From assembly GCA_035463295.1 (NCBI GenBank), contig DATHTK010000083.1, forward strand, positions 7,387 to 71,386: a stretch of DNA of 64,000 nt, given 5' to 3'. The translations under genes and the position numbers were made by a program. Below, piece by piece: positions 31,758-40,440 of this stretch (its first letter is position 1; the number at the start of each line of letters is the position of its first letter). The notes beneath the pieces are model-generated. The model saw only the letters and a program-made list of their open reading frames with translations, was not told the origin of the DNA and did not search any database. This stretch comes from DATHTK01 sp035463295. GTDB taxonomy: Bacteria > Actinomycetota > Rubrobacteria > Rubrobacterales > Rubrobacteraceae.

Positions 31758-32942
31758 ATGAGCGTGATTCACAAGTTTGACGGACTCGTAGAGACGGTTC
31801 GAGGCGATTACGGGGAGAAGATCGTCGCGCTCCGGCGGGACCTCCATCGAGAGCCGGAGCTCGGCTTCGATACGAAAAGAACGGCGGAAAAAGTCCTCAC
31901 CGCTCTCGACGGGTTGCCGCTCGAGATCCGGACCGGTGTGGCGGAGAACGGGATCGTCGCTACGCTTCGGGGTGGGGGCGAGGGACCGACGGTCGGACTT
32001 CGGGCGGACATGGATGCGCTCCCGATAAAGGAGGAGACCGGGCTGCCGTTCGCCTCGGAGGTAGAAGGCAAGATGCACGCCTGCGGCCACGACGGGCACA
32101 CCAGCATGCTCGTCGGGGCGGCGCACGCGCTCTCGCAGGATTCCTTGCGCGAGAGGCTGAACGGGACGGTTCAGTTCGTCTTCCAGCCCGCCGAGGAGGG
32201 TGGGGGGGGCGGGAGGGTCATGGTCGAAGAGGGGGTCGCGGAGGGCGTGGATTCGATCTTCGCGCTCCACCTGTGGCCGGGGCTCCCGTTCGGGACGGCG
32301 GCGACGAAGGGAGGCCCGATCATGGCCGCCGCCGACGCCTTCGAGCTCGAGGTCAGGGGCAGAGGCGGGCACGGAGCCTTCCCGCACCTGACCGCCGACG
32401 CCGTCGTGATGGCCGCCCAGGTGGTTACGACGTTGCAGACGGTTGTTGCGAGGGAGGTCGACCCGGTCGAGCCCGCGGTGCTAACCGTCGGGGAGATCGG
32501 GGCCGGAACCGCGTTCAACATCATCCCCGAGACGGCCCGGCTGTGTGGCACGGTGCGCACCCTGAACGAGGAGCTCCGCCGGAAGATGCCGGAGAGGATC
32601 GAGGGCATAGCCCGCGGTGTGGCGGGCGCGATGCGCGGCGACGCCGAGCTCGACTACGACTTCTCCTACCCCATAACCAGAAACGACGCGGACGCGGCTA
32701 GCCGGGCTCTGGGAGTCATAGGGGACCTCTTCGGCGAGGATAGCGTCCTGGAGCTCTCCAACCCTTCGATGGGCGGCGAGGACTTCGCCTTCTTCCTCGA
32801 GAAGGTGCCCGGAGCCTTTATCTGGCTTGGCGTCGGCGAGGACGTCTCCGGCCTCCACACGCCGACCTTCGCCTTCGACGAGCAGATACTCCCGCTGGGC
32901 TCGGCCCTGCTTGTGGCCCTGGCGCTCGAATCGCTAGGTTAG
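31758..32942 (+). CDS. M20-family amidohydrolase (IAA-amino acid/N-acyl amino acid hydrolase type)
   Basis: A 394-residue zinc-dependent enzyme that removes acyl groups from N-acyl amino acids. LRRDLHREPELGF is the family signature. Metal ligands appear in GLRADMDALP, ACGHDGHTSML, QPAEEGGGG and the distal NPSMGGEDFAFF. The dimerisation domain carries GRGGHGAFPHLTADAVV. AAAGGAG precedes the ATG by 8 nt. It may be regulated by the upstream GntR protein, but the 117 nt gap allows its own promoter. Confidence 0.93.
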   Translation: MSVIHKFDGLVETVRGDYGEKIVALRRDLHREPELGFDTKRTAEKVLTALDGLPLEIRTGVAENGIVATLRGGGEGPTVGLRADMDALPIKEETGLPFASEVEGKMHACGHDGHTSMLVGAAHALSQDSLRERLNGTVQFVFQPAEEGGGGGRVMVEEGVAEGVDSIFALHLWPGLPFGTAATKGGPIMAAADAFELEVRGRGGHGAFPHLTADAVVMAAQVVTTLQTVVAREVDPVEPAVLTVGEIGAGTAFNIIPETARLCGTVRTLNEELRRKMPERIEGIARGVAGAMRGDAELDYDFSYPITRNDADAASRALGVIGDLFGEDSVLELSNPSMGGEDFAFFLEKVPGAFIWLGVGEDVSGLHTPTFAFDEQILPLGSALLVALALESLG

Positions 32943-32958
32943 AGGGCTCGGGTTTCGC

Positions 32959-33561
32959 CTAACTACCGGGCGGGTTGGTAAAAAAGCCCACGGCTTCTCC
33001 GGGGCCGGTGAGGAGGAGCAAGATCACGATCACCGCCCCGAGCGGTATGAGGGCGGCTGCAGCGGCGCGCTGCCAGCTGACGTTCAGGGTCTCTCTAACG
33101 GCGATGGTGGCGACGAGGGCGCCGTAGGGGAGGGCGAGGAGGGGCCCATAGGGGACCCAGAGGACGACGCCTATCCCGCTGGCGTAGCCCAGAGAGCGGA
33201 AGGTCGGGGTGAAGGTGCTGCGTGAGGGGGCGCCTTCGAGGACGACGAGGACGAGCGCTGCGAGCCCGGCCACGAGGAGCGGCGCGAGCACGAGGGCGAC
33301 GACGAGCCCGACGAAGGGGGTGTAGATCAGGGCGTAGTTGAACTCCCGGAGCCATAGGGCCTGGAGCGCCGCCTCCAGGAGCAGGTTGAGGTAGAGGACG
33401 AGCGAGGCGAAGATGGCCGGTCGAACCGGCCCCCCGTTCGGGTCGAGCTCCTTGAAGAAGCGGCCCGGCGCCAGCCACACTCCCTTCAGAGCGCCCCAGA
33501 AGTCCTCCGGTGAGCGCCGGACCGGGTCCACCTGGCGTCCCGTCTGGTGCCGCCGGAACAC
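32959..33561 (-). CDS. YIP1-family membrane protein
   Basis: A 200-residue protein with an N-terminal FWGALKGVWLAPGRFFKEL, the amphipathic entry helix of YIP1 domains, and five hydrophobic segments between residues 45 and 190. It lies directly downstream of the DUF4097 gene. Its GTG start overlaps that gene's TAG stop (TAGTG), so the two are co-translated. Function unknown. A membrane-trafficking role cannot be assumed in bacteria. Confidence 0.8.
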   Translation of the reverse strand: MFRRHQTGRQVDPVRRSPEDFWGALKGVWLAPGRFFKELDPNGGPVRPAIFASLVLYLNLLLEAALQALWLREFNYALIYTPFVGLVVALVLAPLLVAGLAALVLVVLEGAPSRSTFTPTFRSLGYASGIGVVLWVPYGPLLALPYGALVATIAVRETLNVSWQRAAAAALIPLGAVIVILLLLTGPGEAVGFFTNPPGS

Positions 33562-34478
33562 TAACCCCCCTCCCCATCCGCGGGGCGCTCGTCCCCTCCC
33601 GATGGCGCCTCGCGCACGACCTGGCCGACGTTCGCCTCGAGGGTGAGGTCCCGCGTATCCTCGGGCGGGAGGTTCGCGACGATGTCGCCGGTCTCGACGA
33701 AGATGCGGCCACCGCCGGAGAAGCGGCCGGAGAGGGCGACGTCGCCCGCTTCCACCCGGGCCTCTAGGGTGCCGACGACGACGTCCTGCAACGTCACGTC
33801 CCCGGAGCCGACGTCCAGCTCCGCCTGGCCGGTATCGGTGCTGATCTCGCTCATCTCGACGTCCCCCTGGGGGGCCTCGACCGTTACCGGGCCGCCCAGG
33901 TCGCGCAGCGTCACGTCGCCCGCCGCGGCGCGGACCGCGACGCTTTCGGTGAGACCGACAACCTCGACGTCGCCCGCCGCCGACTCGATCTCGACCGACC
34001 CGCCGGACGGGACGCGCAGCGCGTAGTCCGCGCCGGTGTTTCGCCCGCCGTCTGTCTCCAGGACGAACGCCGAGTCCTCCCGCGAGAGGTCCACCGGCAC
34101 GTCGGCCGCTCTCTCCTTGGCGGCGGCCGGATCCCGGGCCACGGCGTGCTTGGTCACCTCGTACTCGACCGCCTCGAGGTCCTCTACCCCCTCCACGCGC
34201 ACCTGCCCCGGGCCGTTCGTCAGGCTGAGGCGCGGTTTCGGTCCGGACTGGATAGAGTCCCTGGCGACGCTAGTACCGGAGAGATCGTCGCCGAGCGACC
34301 TCCACAGGACGAGCACGGCGATAAGGAGCAGTGCCGCGAGCAGCGCCGCGAGCAGGAGGAGCAAGAGCGGCCGGGGCGTACGGGGAAGACGCCCCCGCTC
34401 TACCCTGGCGGGTACCGCGCCGCCGGACGCTCCTTCGCGCCCGGCATTCCCCGACTCCTCTTCGCCCCTAGAGCTCAC
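33561..34478 (-). CDS. DUF4097-type membrane-anchored beta-repeat protein
   Basis: 305 residues. After a charged N-terminus, a Leu-rich transmembrane segment (about 35-62) anchors an extracellular part built of short beta repeats with G-DV and SAAGDVEVVGL / AAAGDVTLRDL / SGDVTLQDV patterns, typical of DUF4097 adhesin-like beta-solenoids. It is coupled to the YIP1 gene. Starts at GTG 34478. No sortase or enzymatic motif is visible. The repeat spacing of roughly 20 residues supports a solenoid. Confidence 0.8.
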   Translation of the reverse strand: MSSRGEEESGNAGREGASGGAVPARVERGRLPRTPRPLLLLLLAALLAALLLIAVLVLWRSLGDDLSGTSVARDSIQSGPKPRLSLTNGPGQVRVEGVEDLEAVEYEVTKHAVARDPAAAKERAADVPVDLSREDSAFVLETDGGRNTGADYALRVPSGGSVEIESAAGDVEVVGLTESVAVRAAAGDVTLRDLGGPVTVEAPQGDVEMSEISTDTGQAELDVGSGDVTLQDVVVGTLEARVEAGDVALSGRFSGGGRIFVETGDIVANLPPEDTRDLTLEANVGQVVREAPSGGDERPADGEGG

Positions 34479-34517
34479 CCGCGGGTAGTGGCCTTCCGCG
34501 CGAGGTGGCCGCAGCCG

Positions 34518-34880
34518 TCACGGTTCCACCCGACCGTAGACGTCCTCGAGCCGGACGATGTCCTCCTCGTCGAACTCGCCGAAAGAGATCTCGAGGATCC
34601 GGACCTCTCTGTCCCCGGGGGACGAGAGCCGGTGAACCGTTCCGCGCGGGATATAGAGCTTCTCTTCGGGTTCGGGATGGAGGACCTCGTCGTCCATCTC
34701 GACGCACGCGCCGGGGTCGAGCACTACCCATAGCTCGTCGCGCTTGTGGTGGTACTGGCGCGAGAGAGTGCCGCCGGGGGCGACCGTGATGATCTTGACC
34801 GTACACGGCAGGTTGTGGGTGTACTGTTCGAACCTGCCCCAGGGCTTCTCTACCTTTACCGAAGGCGGTCTGTAGTCCAA
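34518..34880 (-). CDS. Cupin protein, mannose-6-phosphate isomerase type II-like
   Basis: A 120-residue single cupin that starts with KVEKPWGRFEQYTH, the PWG-F/W-Y entry typical of the C-terminal domain of mannose-1-phosphate guanylyltransferase/isomerase. It has QYHHKRDELWVVL (metal His-x-His...Glu) and YIPRGTVHRL (second His). A free-standing copy may act as a phosphomannose isomerase or as a binding protein. The TTG at 34880 with GAGGGGG upstream is chosen. The longer open frame upstream is Ser-rich and overlaps the divergent ferredoxin promoter region, so it is rejected. Confidence 0.85.
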   Translation of the reverse strand: MDYRPPSVKVEKPWGRFEQYTHNLPCTVKIITVAPGGTLSRQYHHKRDELWVVLDPGACVEMDDEVLHPEPEEKLYIPRGTVHRLSSPGDREVRILEISFGEFDEEDIVRLEDVYGRVEP

Positions 34881-35046
34881 GCGAAACCCCCTCTGTCTGG
34901 ACGGGGGCAGTTTAGACCATCTTTGAATAGCCGTCAGCAAGCGACCCGGGCGAGATTGAGAAGAGCGCGTTTCGGATAGAATCTCTCTAATCGTATGCAA
35001 GGCGGAGGCCGATGGCCTGCCGCTGACCGCTAGGAAAGGAGAAAGC

Positions 35047-35412
35047 GTGCCGCAGCTCGAGGTTGAGGGGACCGGCACCTTCGACGTGGAGGAGGGGAAG
35101 CGGCTGGTCCTGGCGATCGAGGAGGACGCCGGAGTGGACATCCTGCACCGCTGCGGCTCTTACGCCAAGTGCACCACGTGCCGCATCGAGTACCTCGAAG
35201 GCGAGCCAGAGAAGATGACGCAGGCCGAGATCGAGGTCCTCGAGAGCCGGAATCTCCTCGGGGAGGTCCGGCTCTCCTGCCAGGCCCTCTGCGACCACGA
35301 CATGAAGGTGCGGGTTCTCATGACGGTGACCTCCACTGGCCTCGACGGCCCCGGTCCGAGGCCCGAGTCCCACATTACCCCCGAACCCGAGTGGGTAGAT
35401 AAGCCGACCTGA
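35047..35412 (+). CDS. 2Fe-2S ferredoxin
   Basis: A 121-residue plant/adrenodoxin-type ferredoxin. The cluster loop is C-x5-C-x2-C (CGSYAKCTTC, near residues 37-46), with the fourth Cys in RLSCQAL near 78. A C-terminal Pro-rich extension of about 30 residues follows the fold. GTG start with AAAGGAG 5 nt upstream. It is divergent from the cupin gene. The redox partner is not indicated by the neighbours. Confidence 0.9.
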   Translation: MPQLEVEGTGTFDVEEGKRLVLAIEEDAGVDILHRCGSYAKCTTCRIEYLEGEPEKMTQAEIEVLESRNLLGEVRLSCQALCDHDMKVRVLMTVTSTGLDGPGPRPESHITPEPEWVDKPT

Positions 35413-35792
35413 GATCGGGCCTCTCGATAAAGCTCCGGGTGCAGCGAGCGACCGCAGCAGCCCGCAGCGTCGACAAGTGGTTCTCGTAGCGGAGAAGCAG
35501 CTCGAGGCGGCTGTGGCCTACCTGCTATGCGCTACTGTTCTGCTCACGAGACCGCCTCAAGAGAGCGCTTGAAAGTGCGGTCGGTCGCCAGCTCTACGCT
35601 TCCTGGTCTCCGAACACGCGAAGCGGCGCGCTGATCGGTGTTGGAGGGTCTACTCGCCGCCAACAAGCGTTGGGGCTCCTCCTCACGCGGGCAGTAATTG
35701 GCAGCGTCAGATGTGCTTTACTACCGATGTCTTGACGATCGCTCACCGTGGTTACCGGGCGACGCGTAGCAACGCGACAGGGGAGCAGCCTC
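35413..35792 (+). other. Gene-free interval before betT
   Basis: No credible gene, repeat or terminator hairpin was found. Open frames here lack family resemblance and ribosome binding sites. A TTGACG at about 35732 has no matching -10 box. Confidence 0.5.
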
Positions 35793-37835
35793 ATGGCCGA
35801 GACGAGAGAAGCCGAGTCACAAAGCACGCAGGCCAACTCCCGCATCAACCCGGTCGTATTCTTCGGCTCTTCGGCATGTATCCTCGCCATAGCGGTGTGG
35901 GCGATCATCAGCCCTGAGGGCGCCAGTGGGGCCATCGGAGTGCTGGTCGGGTGGATCTCGGAATGGTTCGGATGGTTCTACATCTTGATCGCGACGGTCT
36001 TCCTCGCCTTCGTGATCTTCCTGGCGCTCTCCCGGTACGGAAAGACGAAACTGGGACCGGAGCATTCCGAGCCCGACTTCAGTACTTTCTCGTGGGCCGC
36101 GATGTTGTTCGCCGCCGGCATCGGCACCGACGTGATGTTCTTCGCGGTCGCCGGGCCCATAACCCAGTACCTCTCCCCGCCTGTTGGCGAGGGAGAGACA
36201 CAGGAAGCGGCCAGAGAGGCAACTACGTGGACGCTCTTTCACTACGGCATCAGCGGCTGGGGGATGTACGCGCTGATGGGGATAGCGCTGGCATATTTCG
36301 CCTACCGGATGAACCTGCCTCTGAGCATCCGGTCGGCGCTGTATCCCATCTTTGGCAACCGCATCTATGGTTCGCTAGGTCACGCGGTAGATCTGGCAGC
36401 CGTCCTCGGCACGATATTCGGCATCGCTACCTCGTTAGGTATCGGCGTTGTCTTTCTCAACTTCGGGCTGAAGCTCCTTTTCGACATACCTGAAGGCCTG
36501 GCTGCGCAGATCGGACTCGTGGTGCTTGCCGTCTCCGTTGCGACGATATCGGCGGTCAGCGGTGTCGATAGAGGCATCAGACGGCTGTCGGAGCTCAACG
36601 TCTGGCTCACGGTTGGTCTGGCCGGCTTTATCCTGATAACCGGCCAGACCATCTTCCTGCTGAACGCGTTCGTGCTCAATATCGGCGACTACGTGAGTAA
36701 CTTCGCCGGGCTCACCATGCAGACCTTCGCGTTCGATCGGCCGACGGACTGGCTGAATGCCTGGACGCTGTTCTTCTGGGCGTGGTGGATAGCGTGGGCC
36801 TCGTTCGTCGGATTGTTCCTGGCCCGGATCTCCCGGGGCCGCACGATCCGGCAGTTCGTCGCTGGAACGCTCACCATCCCGTTCTTGTACATCCTCATGT
36901 GGGTGTCGATCTTCGGCAACAGCGCTATCCAGCTCGTGAGGAGTGGGAGCGAGGAGTTCGGGCAGGCCGCGATGAACCAGCCTGAGCAAGGTTTCTATAC
37001 CCTGCTCCAGCAGTATCCCGCATTTCCGCTTATCGCTTCGATCGCAACTTTCTGCGGACTACTGTTCTATATCACCTCTGCCGACTCCGGCGCGCTGGTG
37101 ATGGCCAACCTCTCCTCGTACCGAAAGACGCCGCGTGACGACGCCTCCCCTCCGGTCCGAATCTTCTGGGCGGTGGCTACCGGTCTGCTCACCCTGGCGA
37201 TGCTCATAGTGGGTGGGATAACGGCATTGCAGTACGCCACGATCATTATGGGTCTGCCATTCGCGTTCGTGATGGTCCTGCTAATGCTTGGTCTATACAA
37301 GGCCTTGCGCGTGGAACGATTCTGGGAGGACAGCCGACGTTATAGCCTGCCCGCGCAGTTGTCCGGACGTAGCACCAGCCTCGACAGCGACAGAACGGTC
37401 GCGCTGACCTGGCGGCAGCGCTTGAGACGCAGCATGAGCTTTCCGGACTACGAGAAGGCCTCGGAGTTCCTCTCGGAAGTCGCGCTTCCGGCTCTGACCG
37501 AGGTGGGCGAGGAGCTGCGCGAGCACGGGATCGACGCGGAGGTGCATGACGGCACAGGCGACTCGGGACTTCCCTACGTAGAGCTGATAGCGGATCTGGG
37601 CGAAGAGGCGCCGTTCCAGTACAGGGTGGAGCCTAGAGAGGCCAGGATGCCGGTGTACGGAGACCGGTCTCTACGCGACAGCGACGTCTACTACCGCCTC
37701 GACGTGCACCTGCGCGAGGGCGGCCAGGGCTACGACGTGATGGGCTATACCCACAGCCAGTTGATCGACGACGTCCTGGACCAGTACGAGCAACACGTGG
37801 AGTTCATGCGGCTCAACGCGGGGGCCAACCGCTGA
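35793..37835 (+). CDS. betT: BCCT-family (BetT-like) choline/betaine transporter
   Basis: 680 residues with twelve predicted membrane segments, importing a quaternary ammonium compound with an ion gradient. The BCCT signature is in WTLFFWAWWIAWASFVGLFL followed by ARISRGRTIRQF (near residue 330), and an early SRYGKTKLGP. After the last membrane segment (about residue 505) comes a hydrophilic C-terminal domain of about 170 residues ending HVEFMRLNAG, typical of BetT osmosensing tails. ATG 35793 has GGGGAG 9 nt upstream. No bet dehydrogenase genes are adjacent. Confidence 0.92.
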   Translation: MAETREAESQSTQANSRINPVVFFGSSACILAIAVWAIISPEGASGAIGVLVGWISEWFGWFYILIATVFLAFVIFLALSRYGKTKLGPEHSEPDFSTFSWAAMLFAAGIGTDVMFFAVAGPITQYLSPPVGEGETQEAAREATTWTLFHYGISGWGMYALMGIALAYFAYRMNLPLSIRSALYPIFGNRIYGSLGHAVDLAAVLGTIFGIATSLGIGVVFLNFGLKLLFDIPEGLAAQIGLVVLAVSVATISAVSGVDRGIRRLSELNVWLTVGLAGFILITGQTIFLLNAFVLNIGDYVSNFAGLTMQTFAFDRPTDWLNAWTLFFWAWWIAWASFVGLFLARISRGRTIRQFVAGTLTIPFLYILMWVSIFGNSAIQLVRSGSEEFGQAAMNQPEQGFYTLLQQYPAFPLIASIATFCGLLFYITSADSGALVMANLSSYRKTPRDDASPPVRIFWAVATGLLTLAMLIVGGITALQYATIIMGLPFAFVMVLLMLGLYKALRVERFWEDSRRYSLPAQLSGRSTSLDSDRTVALTWRQRLRRSMSFPDYEKASEFLSEVALPALTEVGEELREHGIDAEVHDGTGDSGLPYVELIADLGEEAPFQYRVEPREARMPVYGDRSLRDSDVYYRLDVHLREGGQGYDVMGYTHSQLIDDVLDQYEQHVEFMRLNAGANR

Positions 37836-38338
37836 GCGAGATCCAACCAGCCCCTCGAGTAGACTGACTCTCTGACTCAGGCTATTCCGGGGTCCGTAGC
37901 GGACGGTGTTAGCCACCATCTACGTTCCAGAGGTCTTCTCGGGCCGTCCCGTTAGAGGCGCTTTCCCGGATATTCGTGACAGAGATTGCGACTCGGGTCG
38001 GAGCATAGCCGCTTCCGGAGGCCGTATCCCCGACCACGCGATGCGTACGAGCTGAGAACATCGTGATGGTCCGTTGCTCCGCCATGCTGGAAGGGGGCCG
38101 GAGGTCGGGGCCGCGCCGGGCCAGCGAATTCACGAGAAAGCCGGCGTCGGGGGTGGGTGACCTGTACGAAGGTACATGTCCGAAGACCGTACTTGTGTCC
38201 GGTGCGAGAGGTCCCTATCCGCGCGACCATAAAGTTGCGCAAGCTATTGTCCGGGGAGATTCGAAATGGAACATGAGCGTCCCAACAGGCCGGAGACCCG
38301 GAGCGCGACACTTTACACTCTGTTCTCAAAAGAAAAGC
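37836..38338 (+). other. Gene-free interval between betT and the ABC exporter
   Basis: About 500 nt with no recognisable gene, terminator stem or repeat on either strand. Short open frames are Ser/Arg-rich and lack family resemblance. The AT content rises towards the promoter at 38339. Confidence 0.5.
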
Positions 38339-38366
38339 TTGGGACGGGCGGCTTTCGGCATAGACT
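38339..38366 (+). promoter_or_regulatory. Candidate promoter of the NmrA stub-ABC exporter unit
   Basis: TTGGGA (38339-38344) and TAGACT (38361-38366) with a 16-nt spacer, about 75 nt upstream of the stub's start. Confidence 0.4.
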
Positions 38367-38439
38367 ATGAGCATACGTCGCGGGCCCGAAACGCCGCGGC
38401 GGAGTGGCAGCGTAGAGAACACCAGAGGAGGCGGAGAGC

Positions 38440-38568
38440 GTGGTATTAGTCACCGGGCCGACCGGCAACGACATCGGTCAGTACATCTCGTCCCGGCTGT
38501 TGCACGCTGGGGTCGCAGCTCCAACGTTCGGCCGGGGCCTCGAACGACGGATCGATCCGGACGTTTGA
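38440..38568 (+). pseudogene. N-terminal stub of an NmrA/SDR-like NAD(P)-binding protein
   Basis: GTG 38440, with GAGGAGG and GGAG upstream, encodes 42 residues reading MVLVTGPTGNDIGQ, then SSRLLHAGV. This is the Rossmann G-x2-G-x2-G entry and first helix of NmrA-type atypical SDRs, here with an extra Asp. The frame ends at TGA 38566, and the rest of the gene is absent. The stop overlaps a TTG start of the ABC ATPase (TTGA), so the stub may now serve as a translated leader that couples ribosome entry. Confidence 0.6.
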
Positions 38569-39497
38569 TCTTGCAGCCAGTCATCTCGATAACCAACCTC
38601 TCCAAGAGCTACGCCTCCGGCTTGCAGGCGCTCAAGAAGATCAACCTCGACATCCGCCGGGGCGAGATCTTTGCCCTGCTCGGCCCGAACGGCGCCGGGA
38701 AGACCACGCTGATCAACATAATCTGCGGGATCGTAAACCCGACGGAGGGTCTCGTGCGGGCCGGCGGCCACGATATCGTCTCCGAGTACCGCGCCGCGCG
38801 GTCCATGATCGGCCTCGTTCCCCAGGAGCTCACGACCGACGCGTTCGAGACGGTCTGGGCCACGGTCAACTTCAGCCGCGGATTGTTCGGCAAGCCGCCG
38901 GACCCGCGCTACGTCGAGAAGGTTCTCAGAGAGCTCTCTTTGTGGGACAAGAAGGACAGCAAGATCATCACGCTCTCCGGGGGCATGAAGCGCCGGGTCA
39001 TGATCGCAAAAGCCCTCTCCCACGAACCGCAAATCCTCTTTCTCGACGAGCCGACGGCGGGCGTCGACGTCGAGCTGAGACAGGAGATGTGGGAGATGGT
39101 GCGCTCGCTGCGCGACACCGGCGTGACCATCATCCTCACTACCCACTACATCGTCGAGGCCGAAGAGATGGCCGACCGGATCGGGGTGATCAACGACGGA
39201 GAGATCATCCTTCTCGAAGAGAAAGCCGAGCTCATGCGCAAGCTCGGTAAGAAACAATTGACGCTTCAGCTACCCGGCAAGCTCTCAGAGATCCCGAGCG
39301 AGCTCGCCGGGTATCGCCTGGAGCTCGCAGGGGACGGTAGCGAGTTGGTCTACACGTACGACAAGCGAACAGAGCGTGCGGACATCACCGCCTTGCTAGC
39401 GGATCTCAATGCGGCGGGCGTCAGATTCAATGATCTGCAGACCAGACAGAGCTCGTTGGAAGAGATCTTCGTAAGCCTCTTGAAAGAAGGGCGATGA
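38565..39497 (+). CDS. ABC transporter ATP-binding protein (drug/polyketide exporter type)
   Basis: 310 residues. Walker A GPNGAGKTT (near 40), signature LSGGMKRRVMIA (near 138), Walker B ILFLDEPTAGVD and switch His in ILTTHYIVEAEEMADR. The C-terminal about 80 residues form the extra domain of DrrA/CcmA-like exporters. The upstream stub and the ATPase overlap at TTGA, favouring TTG 38565. TTG 38571 is the alternative, and neither has a strong ribosome binding site. It overlaps the permease gene by 4 nt. Confidence 0.9.
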   Translation: MILQPVISITNLSKSYASGLQALKKINLDIRRGEIFALLGPNGAGKTTLINIICGIVNPTEGLVRAGGHDIVSEYRAARSMIGLVPQELTTDAFETVWATVNFSRGLFGKPPDPRYVEKVLRELSLWDKKDSKIITLSGGMKRRVMIAKALSHEPQILFLDEPTAGVDVELRQEMWEMVRSLRDTGVTIILTTHYIVEAEEMADRIGVINDGEIILLEEKAELMRKLGKKQLTLQLPGKLSEIPSELAGYRLELAGDGSELVYTYDKRTERADITALLADLNAAGVRFNDLQTRQSSLEEIFVSLLKEGR

Positions 39498-40255
39498 ACC
39501 TTTACGCAATCCGTGCGATCTACAAGTTCGAGATGGCGCGTACCCTGCGCACGCTGCTGCAGAGCGTCGTCTCGCCCGTCATCTCGACATCCCTGTACTT
39601 CGTCGTCTTCGGGGCGGCGATCGGCTCGCGCATCACCGACGTCGACGGTGTCAGCTACGGCGCCTTTATCGTGCCCGGCCTGATCATGCTGTCCCTGCTG
39701 ACGCAGAGCATCTCCAACGCATCGTTTGGCATCTTCTTCCCCAAGTTCACGGGCACGATCTACGAGCTTCTCTCGGCCCCCGTCTCCTACGTCGAGGTCG
39801 TCTTAGGCTATGTCGGGGCAGCCGCGACCAAGTCGGTCGTCCTCGGCCTGATCATACTGGCCACTTCGAGCCTGTTCGTGCCGTTGGAGGTCGCGCACCC
39901 CTTGTGGATGCTCTCCTTCCTCTTGCTGACGGCCGTAACATTCTGCCTCTTCGGCTTTATCCTCGGCATCTGGGCCGACGGCTTCGAGAAGCTCCAGCTC
40001 GTGCCGTTCCTGATCGTGACGCCCCTGGTCTTCCTCGGCGGCAGCTTCTACTCCGTCGACATGCTGCCGCCGTTCTGGCAGACGGCCAGTCTCTTCAACC
40101 CCGTCGTCTATCTGATCAGCGGCTTTCGCTGGAGCTTCTACGGGATCGCCGACGTGAGCGTGGGCGTGAGCCTTGTCATGACGATCTGCTTCCTGATCGT
40201 CTGCCTGACGACGGTGTGGTGGATATTCAAGACGGGGTACCGGCTCAAGGCGTGA
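39494..40255 (+). CDS. ABC-2 type permease
   Basis: 253 residues with six hydrophobic segments, the membrane partner of the ATPase just upstream (ATGA overlap). It has the DrrB/NodJ-like features SVVSPVISTSLYFVVFG, PGLIMLSLLTQSI and, in the fifth loop, PLVFLGGSFYSVDMLPPFWQ, the ABC-2 signature region. The pair should export a hydrophobic compound or lipid-linked glycan. Nothing in the surroundings names the substrate. Confidence 0.92.
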   Translation: MNLYAIRAIYKFEMARTLRTLLQSVVSPVISTSLYFVVFGAAIGSRITDVDGVSYGAFIVPGLIMLSLLTQSISNASFGIFFPKFTGTIYELLSAPVSYVEVVLGYVGAAATKSVVLGLIILATSSLFVPLEVAHPLWMLSFLLLTAVTFCLFGFILGIWADGFEKLQLVPFLIVTPLVFLGGSFYSVDMLPPFWQTASLFNPVVYLISGFRWSFYGIADVSVGVSLVMTICFLIVCLTTVWWIFKTGYRLKA

Positions 40256-40271
40256 TCTCTGCGTCCGGTTC

Positions 40272-40391
40272 TTACCTTCGCCTGCCTCGCCACCAGTCCA
40301 GTATCTTCTCGCGTAGGTACGCGAGGAGCAACACGCCGCCTATTATCAGGGAGAGCGCCAGGAGAGTGAGGCTCTCTTGCGTCGTCCACAT
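40272..40391 (-). CDS. 39-residue single-pass membrane protein
   Basis: ATG 40391 to TAA 40272 encodes MWTTQESLT, a hydrophobic helix of about 16 residues (LLALSLIIGGVLLLAY) and a basic Trp-containing tail (REKILDWWRGRRR). The topology is probably N-out/C-in by the positive-inside rule. No ribosome binding site is seen. TAGACT ends 9 nt upstream of the ATG, with ATGACA 18 nt further as -35. It lies between the convergent permease gene and the F420 oxidoreductase. The hydrophobic pattern and promoter make it plausible despite its size. Confidence 0.5.
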   Translation of the reverse strand: MWTTQESLTLLALSLIIGGVLLLAYLREKILDWWRGRRR

Positions 40392-40400
40392 GGTAACCCG

Positions 40401-40424
40401 AGTCTAACCCGTCTCGGTCACCTG
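40401..40424 (-). promoter_or_regulatory. -10 region of the 39-residue membrane protein gene
   Basis: On the minus strand TAGACT (40401-40406) ends 9 nt before the ATG, preceded by an 18-nt spacer and ATGACA (five of six matches to TTGACA, about 40425-40430). Confidence 0.4.
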
Positions 40425-40440
40425 TGTCATGCTCTCCCGT

